This document shows positions 1 to 4,916 of a stretch of 6,736 nucleotides of DNA, in pieces; position 1 is the stretch's first letter; each line of letters opens with the position of its first letter. The position numbers and the translations under genes were made by a program. Source of the stretch: Lachnospiraceae bacterium UBA1251 (GTDB taxonomy: Bacteria > Bacillota > Clostridia > Lachnospirales > Lachnospiraceae); NCBI GenBank assembly GCA_002308255.1, contig DBVZ01000131.1:9599-16334 (forward strand). The letters run 5' to 3'. The notes beneath the pieces are model-generated. The model did not search any database, was not told where the DNA came from, and worked only from the letters and a program-made list of their open reading frames with translations.

Positions 1-558
1 CCGAAGAATCAGGGCCTTTCGCCGGAGGAACAGAAGAAAGTCGCTGTCGAAGCGCTTGAGAGTGTGGGCGTCAAGGAAAAACATTTCGAACAGTCGCCTT
101 TCGATCTGTCCGGAGGACAGAAACGGCGAGTCGCGATCGCAGGGGTGCTTGCGATGAAACCGAAAGTGCTGATCCTCGACGAACCGACCGCGGGCCTCGA
201 TCCGAAGGGCAGAGAGGCGATCCTCGGAGAGGCGGAAAAACTCTGCAGGGAAAAGGGAATCACTGTCATTCTGGTATCACACAGTATGGAAGACGTCGCG
301 CGTTTCGCGGATCGTCTGATCGTGATCGGCGACGGGACGGCAGCGATGGACGGAACGCCCAGGGAGGTGTTCCTGCATGCGGATGAACTGGAAAAAATGG
401 GACTTTCCGCTCCTCAGATGGCCTATTTTATGCGGGCGCTCCGGGAAAAGGGATTTGATGCCGATCCGGGCGTGACGACCGTGGAAGAGGCCAAAAAAGC
501 CGTTCTGCAAATGTTCAGGAACGCCGCGGAAAAGCGGCACGAAGAAACGGAAGCATAA
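1..558 (+). CDS. ecfA2: EcfA2, ATP-binding subunit of the energy-coupling factor (ECF) transporter, 5'-truncated by window edge
   Basis: The reading frame is open from base 1 to the TAA at 556-558, giving 185 residues. Full-length EcfA2 is about 285 residues, so roughly the first 100, including the Walker A P-loop, lie outside the window. Visible ABC ATPase motifs are the signature LSGGQ (106-120), Walker B VLILDEPTAGLDP (166-204, catalytic Glu at 181-183) and the switch histidine in LVSHS (His at 280-282). The first residues, PKNQGLSPEE, match the segment after the Q-loop that is typical of EcfA/CbiO proteins. The protein is known to pair with EcfA1 and EcfT on the inner face of the membrane, hydrolysing ATP to drive vitamin or metal uptake through exchangeable S-components. 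The ecfT gene 36 bases downstream supports this call. EcfA2 rather than EcfA1 is inferred from its position directly before ecfT. Internal GTG/ATG codons are not credible starts. Confidence 0.93.
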   Translation, partial: PKNQGLSPEEQKKVAVEALESVGVKEKHFEQSPFDLSGGQKRRVAIAGVLAMKPKVLILDEPTAGLDPKGREAILGEAEKLCREKGITVILVSHSMEDVARFADRLIVIGDGTAAMDGTPREVFLHADELEKMGLSAPQMAYFMRALREKGFDADPGVTTVEEAKKAVLQMFRNAAEKRHEETEA

Positions 559-594
559 AGGCAATATTCCTGTTTTCGGGAGATCGTATTATTT

Positions 595-1395
595 ATGTTA
601 AGAGAAATCACTCTCGGACAATATTATCCGGCAGATTCCATCCTTCACAGACTTGACCCGAGGGTCAAGTTTGTGGGAACGCTGGTCTATATCGCGGGAC
701 TTTTTATTGTGGATAATCCTATCGGTTATGCTTTTGCCGGTGTGATCCTGGCGGTACTGATCGCTGTGTCAAAAGTCCCGTTCAGGTTTATGGTCAAAGG
801 CATGCGGGCGATCCTGATCATCCTTATCATTATGATGATCTTCAATATTCTTTTGACGCCCGGAGAATACCTGTGGCAGTGGAAATTCCTTCATGTGTCC
901 CGGGAAGGTCTGGTCCTGGCCGTCAAGATGGCGGTCCGTCTGACATTTCTTGTCATAGGCTCGTCGATCATGACGCTGACGACAACGCCGAACCAGCTTA
1001 CGGACGGCATGGAAAGGCTGTTTTCTCCTCTTAAGAAGCTGCATGTGCCGGTTCATGAGATCGCTATGATGATGTCGATCGCTCTCCGTTTTATTCCGAT
1101 CCTTATGGAAGAAACGGATAAGATCATGAAAGCACAGATGGCGCGCGGCGCGGATTTTGAGACAGGAGGGATCATAACCCGTGTGAAAAACATGGTGCCG
1201 CTCCTTGTCCCGCTCTTTGTTTCCGCTTTCAGAAGGGCGAGTGATCTGGCTCTCGCGATGGAAGCGCGGTGCTATCACGGCGGGGAAGGCCGCACACAGA
1301 TGAAGCCTCTTATCTATAAAAAAGCGGATTATATTGCATATGCTCTGCTGCTCGTATTTCTGGCAGCCTGCATCGCGATCCGGATCATCTGGTGA
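595..1395 (+). CDS. ecfT: EcfT, transmembrane subunit of the ECF transporter
   Basis: This 266-residue protein has the usual length for EcfT. It is the integral membrane scaffold that couples the EcfA ATPases to the substrate-binding S-component. Hydrophobic segments lie around residues 25-60 (probably two), 70-88, 105-130 and 245-263. The two coupling-helix motifs that contact the ATPases are visible: ARG at 183-185 (in QMARGADF) and ARC at 224-226 (in AMEARCYHGG). The second carries Cys in place of Gly, a variant I recall from many Bacillota EcfT proteins. The N-terminal HRLDPRVK (residues 18-25) is also characteristic of the family. The chosen ATG is preceded by GGGAGA (578-583), a slightly distant but usable ribosome site. 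The gene follows ecfA2 by 36 bases and ends 6 bases before maf, so co-transcription is likely. No S-component gene lies next to it, which fits a shared group II ECF module. Confidence 0.95.
   Translation: MLREITLGQYYPADSILHRLDPRVKFVGTLVYIAGLFIVDNPIGYAFAGVILAVLIAVSKVPFRFMVKGMRAILIILIIMMIFNILLTPGEYLWQWKFLHVSREGLVLAVKMAVRLTFLVIGSSIMTLTTTPNQLTDGMERLFSPLKKLHVPVHEIAMMMSIALRFIPILMEETDKIMKAQMARGADFETGGIITRVKNMVPLLVPLFVSAFRRASDLALAMEARCYHGGEGRTQMKPLIYKKADYIAYALLLVFLAACIAIRIIW
1391..1395 (+). promoter_or_regulatory. Ribosome binding site of maf overlapping the ecfT stop codon
   Basis: GGTGA ends 6 bases before the maf ATG and contains the ecfT TGA stop. It matches the 3' part of the extended consensus AAGGAGGTGATC. 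No other purine-rich site fits in the 6-base gap, so maf probably depends on this site and on ribosomes finishing ecfT. Confidence 0.5.
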
Positions 1396-1401
1396 TACAG
1401 G

Positions 1402-1998
1402 ATGGTCAGACTGATTCTTGCCTCGGCATCTCCACGCAGAATAGAATTACTGCATCATATCGGCCTTGAAGCGGAAGTCAGACCGGCAAATGCGGACGAA
1501 ACGATTGACGGAACGCTGCCTCCCGACAGGACTGTCGAGGAACTTTCATACAGAAAAGCAGCGGCCGCTTTGAAAGAACAGGCGGATTTCCCGGATGAGT
1601 GCATAGTGATCGGCGCGGATACGGTTGTCGTTCTTGACGGTGCGATCCTCGGAAAACCGGCGGATGAAGAAGACGCGTACAGAATGCTGAAAATGCTTTC
1701 GAATGCCCGAAACACCGTTTATACCGGTGTCACCCTGCTGCGGGTCCGGAACCGGCAGATCACGCAGAATGACACTTTTTCCTGTAAAACGGATGTCTAT
1801 ACTTTCCCGCTCTCTGAGAAAGAGATACAGGAATATATCGGGTCGGGAGAACCGATGGACAAAGCCGGTGCCTACGGGATCCAGGGCATTTTCGGAAGAT
1901 ATGTCAAAAAGATCGACGGAGATTACAGCAATGTGGTGGGGCTTCCCTCCGCGGAAGTGTACCAGCATCTTAAAAAGATGCTGAACGAAAAGGAATAA
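1402..1998 (+). CDS. maf: Maf-family nucleoside triphosphate pyrophosphatase (YhdE type, dTTP/UTP)
   Basis: The 198-residue product has the usual Maf length. Maf proteins are cytosolic house-cleaning enzymes that hydrolyse non-canonical or surplus nucleoside triphosphates to monophosphate and pyrophosphate, and they have been linked to septum inhibition in Bacillus. Visible motifs are LASASPRR (residues 6-13), the phosphate-binding start of the fold; GADTVV (71-76), holding the catalytic acidic residue; GEPMDKAGAYGIQG (149-162); and IDGDYSNVVGLP (171-182). The GAYGIQG form fits the YhdE subgroup (dTTP/UTP and modified pyrimidines) rather than the YceF (m7GTP) subgroup, but the substrate is inferred. 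The ATG lies 6 bases after the ecfT stop, and GGTGA (1391-1395), overlapping that stop codon, is the best ribosome site, so translation may be coupled. Its place between ecfT and truA is uncommon. Confidence 0.94.
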   Translation: MVRLILASASPRRIELLHHIGLEAEVRPANADETIDGTLPPDRTVEELSYRKAAAALKEQADFPDECIVIGADTVVVLDGAILGKPADEEDAYRMLKMLSNARNTVYTGVTLLRVRNRQITQNDTFSCKTDVYTFPLSEKEIQEYIGSGEPMDKAGAYGIQGIFGRYVKKIDGDYSNVVGLPSAEVYQHLKKMLNEKE

Positions 1999-2031
1999 AT
2001 GCTATCTGAGTAATAAGGAAGAGGGCAGAAC

Positions 2032-2763
2032 ATGCGCATCAAGCTCACGATCGCATATGACGGCACGGCTTACAGCGGGTTCCAGTCGCAGACGAACGCG
2101 CTTGCGGTGCAGGATGTCCTGAATGCGGCCCTTGCGGATCTGTTCGGACATCCGGTAAAGACGACCGGAGCGAGCAGGACGGATACCGGCGTGCACGCGA
2201 AGGGAAATGTCGCCGTATTTGATATCGAGACGCATATTCTGCCGGGAAAGATCGCCCTCGCTTTGAATGCCCGTCTTCCGGAAGATATCAGGATCATCGA
2301 TTCCTGTGCTGTGGCGGACGATTTTCATCCGCTGCGCGCGGAATGTGTAAAGACTTATTCCTATCGTATATTGAACCGCCGTTTTCCCGACCCGATGCTG
2401 CGTCTATATACCCTTCATTACTACTATCCTCTCGACAGCGGCAAAATGAATGAAGCCGCGCGGTTCTTCATTGGCACCCATGACTTCGCTGCTTTCTGCA
2501 GTTCCGGCTTTTCCGGGAAATCCACGGTCCGTACGATTTACCGCTCCGAAGTGGTGCGGGACGGAGACCTCATCACATACACTGTCAGCGGAAACGGCTT
2601 TCTTTACAATATGGTCCGGATCATATCCGGAACACTGATCAATGTCGGCTCCGGGAGAACTGCCCCGGAAGAGATTCCTGTCATTATTGCTTCACGGGAC
2701 CGTTCTCTTGCCGGAGATACCGCTCTCGCGAAAGGCCTCACATTGGAAGAGATCCGATTTTAA
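2032..2763 (+). CDS. truA: TruA, tRNA pseudouridine(38-40) synthase
   Basis: This 243-residue protein has the normal TruA length. TruA isomerises uridines 38, 39 and 40 in the anticodon arm of many tRNAs to pseudouridine, in the cytosol and as a homodimer. The catalytic aspartate is D51 in GASRTDTGVHA (46-56). Other family blocks are YDGTAYSGFQSQ (9-20), KTYSYRI (107-113, with the conserved active-site Tyr), FCSSGFSGKSTVRTI (155-169) and GNGFLYNMVRIISGTL (187-202). The C-terminal block reads AGDTALAKGL, where many homologues have a proline in AGxTAPxxGL; this is a minor deviation. The start is fixed by a strong AAGGAAGAGGG site at 2015-2025, six bases before the ATG. It follows maf by 33 bases, so it is most likely the last gene of the ecf-maf-truA transcript. 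No clear hairpin terminator follows it. Confidence 0.96.
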   Translation: MRIKLTIAYDGTAYSGFQSQTNALAVQDVLNAALADLFGHPVKTTGASRTDTGVHAKGNVAVFDIETHILPGKIALALNARLPEDIRIIDSCAVADDFHPLRAECVKTYSYRILNRRFPDPMLRLYTLHYYYPLDSGKMNEAARFFIGTHDFAAFCSSGFSGKSTVRTIYRSEVVRDGDLITYTVSGNGFLYNMVRIISGTLINVGSGRTAPEEIPVIIASRDRSLAGDTALAKGLTLEEIRF

Positions 2764-2886
2764 GAATCTGTTATTGAATTCGTCACAGTTCATACACATT
2801 TTTTCTTTAGAGTAGAAAACATAATAAATGAACAAAGAATTCCCTTTGTGTAATTCATATGCCGTGTGAGGCGGAAAGGAAGAAAA
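2764..2886 (+). promoter_or_regulatory. AT-rich intergenic region, probable promoter and leader of the phasin-like gene
   Basis: This 123-base gap is far more AT-rich than the genes around it and is the only sizeable break between truA and the next gene. CATAAT at 2820-2825 could be a -10 box, but no convincing -35 box lies 16-18 bases upstream. A small inverted repeat (ACAAAG, 6-base loop, CTTTGT; 2832-2849) falls in the putative leader. AAGGA at 2876-2880 is the ribosome site for the ATG at 2887. I see no rho-independent terminator for truA, so read-through from the upstream operon is possible. The promoter call is weak. Confidence 0.3.
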
Positions 2887-3573
2887 ATGGGACTTAAGGA
2901 ATCTATGAGACGAGTACTGCTCGCGGGTGTCGGCGCGGTTGCGACCGGTATCGAGGCTGCAGCGGGAATGGTTGACAAGTTCGTCGAAAAAGGAGAAAGC
3001 ACTGTCGAAAGAGGAAAAACGGCAACGAGAGACTTCTCCGAAAAAGCGAAGCAGAAAAAAGACGATTTCGTCCAGGAATCATTGACGGATGAACAGCGTG
3101 AGAAGCTGCGCAAAGCGCTTGACGATGTGGATGCTTTCGCGAAGAAAGCTGCGGAAGCGACCAAAGAAGCGATGGACGTTCTTGCAAAAGAAGGAAAAAA
3201 AGCCGCGGAGACGGTAGCACGTGAGACCAAAAAGGCTGCGGAGACCGTAGGAGAAGAGATAAAAAGAGTCCGCGGAGAGGCTGCCGAGGATCTTGCGGAA
3301 GCAGCGGAGGAAGTCGGAGAAGCGCTGAACCCCGAAGAAGACCTTGTCCGTGTTGAGGAGGACGCCCTCGAGGACGAAGAAGCGCCGAAGTGCTGCTGCG
3401 AACCGGAAGCGGAAAAGGCTGAAGAATGCTGCTGCGAGCCGGAAGCGGAAAAGGCTGAAGAATGCTGCTGCGAGCCGGAAGCGGAAAAAGCAGAAGAATG
3501 CTGCTGCGAGCCGGAAGCGGAAAAAGCTGAAGAATGCTGCTGTGAGACGGAAGAAGAGAAACCGGAAGAGTGA
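2887..3573 (+). CDS. Phasin-like helical protein with a C-terminal tri-cysteine repeat tail
   Basis: The product has 228 residues. The ATG at 2887 is preferred over an upstream in-frame GTG (2866) because AAGGA (2876-2880) lies six bases before it. Residues 1-45 (VLLAGVGAVATGIEAAAGMV, then VEKGESTVERGK) resemble the phasin-like domain of small clostridial proteins annotated as phasin family. Residues 85-150 can be laid out as 11-residue (hendecad) repeats, e.g. AETVARETKKA at 107-117 and AETVGEEIKRV at 118-128, as in amphipathic or coiled-coil helices. Residues 147-168 are acidic. From 169 on, the unit CCCEPEAEKAEE recurs with a 12-residue period; CCC falls at 169, 181, 193, 205 and 217. All 15 cysteines are in this tail and none elsewhere. 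There is no signal peptide. The gene sits 47 bases upstream of an SPFH gene, probably in one operon. Classical phasins coat polyhydroxyalkanoate granules, but no such genes are seen here. Thiol-based metal binding or redox activity is a guess; the function is unknown. Confidence 0.88.
   Translation: MGLKESMRRVLLAGVGAVATGIEAAAGMVDKFVEKGESTVERGKTATRDFSEKAKQKKDDFVQESLTDEQREKLRKALDDVDAFAKKAAEATKEAMDVLAKEGKKAAETVARETKKAAETVGEEIKRVRGEAAEDLAEAAEEVGEALNPEEDLVRVEEDALEDEEAPKCCCEPEAEKAEECCCEPEAEKAEECCCEPEAEKAEECCCEPEAEKAEECCCETEEEKPEE
3391..3549 (+). repeat. In-frame 36-bp tandem repeat encoding CCCEPEAEKAEE, four full units plus a partial fifth
   Basis: Units start at 3391, 3427, 3463 and 3499 (36 bp each); a fifth begins at 3535 with TGCTGCTGT and then diverges. 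Within the four full units only three positions vary: unit position 12 (A in unit 1, G elsewhere), 27 (G in units 1-2, A in 3-4) and 30 (A in unit 3, T elsewhere). All three are third codon positions and leave the protein unchanged. The period is exact and there are no unique spacers, so this is a coding repeat and not a CRISPR array. Confidence 0.97.
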
Positions 3574-3583
3574 TAGCAAAGTC

Positions 3584-3599
3584 CTGATCAGATGATCAG
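3584..3599. promoter_or_regulatory. 16-bp perfect inverted repeat between the phasin-like and SPFH genes
   Basis: CTGATCA-GA-TGATCAG is a perfect 7-bp inverted repeat with a 2-base centre. It lies in the 47-base gap, 10 bases after the phasin-like stop and 21 bases before the SPFH start. The centre is too tight for a full RNA hairpin, though a 5-bp stem with a 6-base loop is possible, and no T-tract follows, so it is not a normal terminator. It could be a protein-binding site or chance; nothing else supports a role. Confidence 0.3.
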
Positions 3600-3620
3600 T
3601 GGCAGAAACAGGGGGATACT

Positions 3621-4652
3621 ATGGGTCCGTTAATTACTTTGATTATTGTTTTGATTTTGGTAGCCTGGCTTCTGATTGCCAATATCAGGGTCGTTCCGCA
3701 GGGACAGGCTTATGTAATTGAGAATCTCGGCCGCTTCAAATGCGTATGGGACGCAGGTCTGCATCTTAAGGTGCCGTTTTTTGAGAGAGTGGCAAAAAAA
3801 GTGTCGCTTAAGGAACAGGTCCTTGACTTCCCGCCGCAGCCCGTCATCACAAAAGATAACGTCACGGTGAATCTCGATTCCGTGGTATTCTGTAAAGTAT
3901 TTGATCCGCGTCTTTATACTTACGGCGTGGAAAGCCCGATCGCCGGTCTTCAGAACCTCTCGGCGACGACCCTTCGTAACATCGTGGGTGAGCTGGAACT
4001 CGACCAGCTGCTTACGAGCCGCGATGCGATCAACCAGAAACTGCAGGCAATTCTTGATCAGGCGACGGATCCGTGGGGAATCAAAGTGACCCGTGTGGAG
4101 CTGAAAAACATTCAGCCGCCGCGTGAAATAGAAGAGGTCATGACAAAGCAGATGAGAGCCGAGCGTGAACGCCGCCAGACAGTGCTGGAAGCACAGGCTC
4201 ACCAGGAAGCAGTCGTTTCCCGCGCGGAAGGCGATAAGAAGGCGAAGATCCTCTCCGCCGAGGCGGAGCGCGATGCGCAGATCGCCCTTGCACAGGGCCG
4301 TGCCCGCAGCATCGAACTCGTCTATCAGGCGGAAGCGGAAGGCATTAAGCGTCTCAATGAAGCTGCCATTTCCGAAAATGTACTGAAACTGAAAGGCATC
4401 GAAGCCCTGAAGGATGTGTCCGACGGACGCGCGACGAAGATCTACATGCCTTCGGAAATCGCAAGCGTCGTCACTTCTCTCGGCATCGTGGGGGAAGCCC
4501 TCGGAGTCGGTGACGCGACGAAAGTGGATACCAGCGCCAAGCCGAAGGCGGTGCCGAAAGCAGATCCGTGCATCAGCGACGAGACAAGCCGCGGCGGAAG
4601 AGAAGCGGCGATGGCCACGATGCGGATCCAGGATGATCTGACAAACCGATAA
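3621..4652 (+). CDS. SPFH/band-7 domain membrane protein (stomatin/QmcA-like)
   Basis: This 343-residue protein has one N-terminal hydrophobic anchor (residues 3-21) followed by an SPFH domain from about 22 to 180. Family hallmarks are VPQGQAYVIENLGRF (25-39), GLHLKVPF (46-53), the LKEQVLDFPPQPVITKDNV stretch (63-81), TLRNIVGELELDQLLTSRD (117-135) and WGIKVTRVELKNIQPP (152-167). Residues 175-250 form a charged, Ala/Glu/Arg-rich coiled coil, typical of the flotillin-like part used for oligomerisation. SPFH proteins form large ring or cage assemblies in membranes, organising microdomains and often regulating membrane proteases; no NfeD or protease partner is present here. The C-terminal tail (about 300-343) is low in hydrophobicity and variable. 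AGGGGG (3610-3615) lies five bases before the ATG. It is the second gene of an apparent operon with the tri-cysteine phasin-like gene and is followed by a strong terminator. It resembles QmcA/stomatin more than flotillin. Confidence 0.93.
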   Translation: MGPLITLIIVLILVAWLLIANIRVVPQGQAYVIENLGRFKCVWDAGLHLKVPFFERVAKKVSLKEQVLDFPPQPVITKDNVTVNLDSVVFCKVFDPRLYTYGVESPIAGLQNLSATTLRNIVGELELDQLLTSRDAINQKLQAILDQATDPWGIKVTRVELKNIQPPREIEEVMTKQMRAERERRQTVLEAQAHQEAVVSRAEGDKKAKILSAEAERDAQIALAQGRARSIELVYQAEAEGIKRLNEAAISENVLKLKGIEALKDVSDGRATKIYMPSEIASVVTSLGIVGEALGVGDATKVDTSAKPKAVPKADPCISDETSRGGREAAMATMRIQDDLTNR

Positions 4653-4670
4653 GAGAATCATGAAGCAAAG

Positions 4671-4698
4671 AAAAACCGGAGCGGATGCTCCGGTTTTT
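4671..4698. terminator. Rho-independent terminator, apparently bidirectional
   Basis: CCGGAGC (4676-4682), loop GGAT, GCTCCGG (4687-4693) form a perfect 7-bp GC-rich stem flanked by five A (4671-4675) and five T (4694-4698). It begins 19 bases after the SPFH stop. Because the A-tract mirrors the T-tract, it can also end the tRNA transcript coming from the - strand, whose 3' end lies only 12 bases away. Confidence 0.92.
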
Positions 4699-4710
4699 CC
4701 TTTGTCGGGA

Positions 4711-4783
4711 TGGAACGTATAGGGCTCGAACCTATGACCTTTCACACGTCAAGCGAATGCTCTCCCAGCTGAGCTAACGTTCC
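4711..4783 (-). tRNA. tRNA-Val (anticodon GAC)
   Basis: On the - strand a 73-base cloverleaf folds fully. The acceptor stem is GGAACGT/ACGTTCC with discriminator A; the D arm is GCTC-AGCTGGGA-GAGC; the anticodon arm is TTCGC-TTGACGT-GTGAA with one G-U pair; the variable loop is AGGTC; and the T arm is ATAGG-TTCGAGC-CCTAT. Anticodon GAC (+ strand 4748-4750) reads the valine codon GUC and, by wobble, GUU. The CCA end is not encoded. Position 37 is G where A is more usual for tRNA-Val; the rest is regular. It stands alone, with its own promoter upstream and the shared terminator downstream. Confidence 0.95.
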
Positions 4784-4798
4784 TTGAAGACAAGGGGT

Positions 4799-4827
4799 AT
4801 TTTAGCACAAGAAAACAGGCTTGTAAA
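4799..4827 (-). promoter_or_regulatory. Sigma-70-type promoter for tRNA-Val
   Basis: Read on the - strand, TTTACA (4827-4822) and TAAAAT (4804-4799) are separated by exactly 17 bases, with TG one base before the -10 box (extended -10). Transcription would start near 4792, giving a leader of about 8-9 bases before the tRNA. The spacing and match are good for a stable-RNA promoter. Confidence 0.75.
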
Positions 4828-4869
4828 GTAAAAAATAAAAGAGAAATATTTTCCTGCGCAAGAAGGATA

Positions 4870-4878
4870 TGTTATAAT
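4870..4878 (+). promoter_or_regulatory. Extended -10 promoter of glmS
   Basis: TGTTATAAT is a perfect extended -10 element (TGn plus TATAAT at 4873-4878). The -35 region, TTTCCT at 4850-4855 with a 17-base spacer, is poor, which is normal for extended -10 promoters. The start site would be near 4885, leaving about 32 bases of leader. It is divergent from the tRNA promoter, with about 45 bases between the tRNA -35 box and this -10 box. Confidence 0.7.
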
Positions 4879-4892
4879 ATCAAAGTTGTTTT

Positions 4893-4904
4893 TGTTTTAA
4901 AACA
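4893..4904. repeat. 12-bp perfect palindrome in the glmS leader
   Basis: TGTTTTAAAACA is a perfect palindrome between the predicted transcription start and the ribosome site; its last base is the first base of AGGAG (4904-4908). The position would suit an operator, but the sequence is AT-rich and a chance palindrome is quite possible. Confidence 0.25.
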
Positions 4905-4916
4905 GGAGATATTTTT

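Noticed and set aside
1264..1275. Cys in place of Gly in the second Ala-Arg-Gly motif of EcfT (ARC) as a defect
   Set aside because: I recall ARC at this site in many Bacillota EcfT proteins, and the rest of the protein is intact, so it is a normal variant.
769..1278. Open frame of 169 codons on the - strand within ecfT
   Set aside because: It is His/Arg/Asp-rich without family features, entirely opposite a well-supported membrane protein, and has no context.
2832..2849. Hairpin ACAAAG/CTTTGT as truA terminator or riboswitch
   Set aside because: It has only six mostly weak pairs, no T-tract and no known riboswitch features; it is probably chance in AT-rich DNA.
2866..2886. Upstream GTG start for the phasin-like gene (adds seven residues)
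   Set aside because: AAGGA at 2876-2880 would lie inside that extension and is ideally placed for the ATG at 2887; no good ribosome site precedes the GTG.
3391..3549. CRISPR-like array of 36-bp repeats
   Set aside because: The units are directly contiguous with no spacers, stay in one reading frame and vary only at third codon positions.
3079..3579. Open frame of 166 codons on the - strand over the cysteine repeats (Phe/Arg/Leu-rich repeats)
   Set aside because: The repetitive product is a by-product of the 36-bp coding repeat read backwards. The + strand frame has a ribosome site, a plausible helical body and synonymous-only unit variation.
3630..4745. Long open frame of 371 codons on the - strand, antisense to the SPFH gene
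   Set aside because: It is rich in His, Arg, Phe and Leu with no recognisable motif, runs through the terminator and part of the tRNA, and lies opposite a clear SPFH protein. It reflects the codon bias of the real gene.
4711..4783. tRNA-Val as an attachment site of an integrated element carrying glmS
   Set aside because: Elements usually insert at the tRNA 3' end, which here faces the SPFH gene and not the AT-rich glmS side. No integrase and no duplicated tRNA end are visible.
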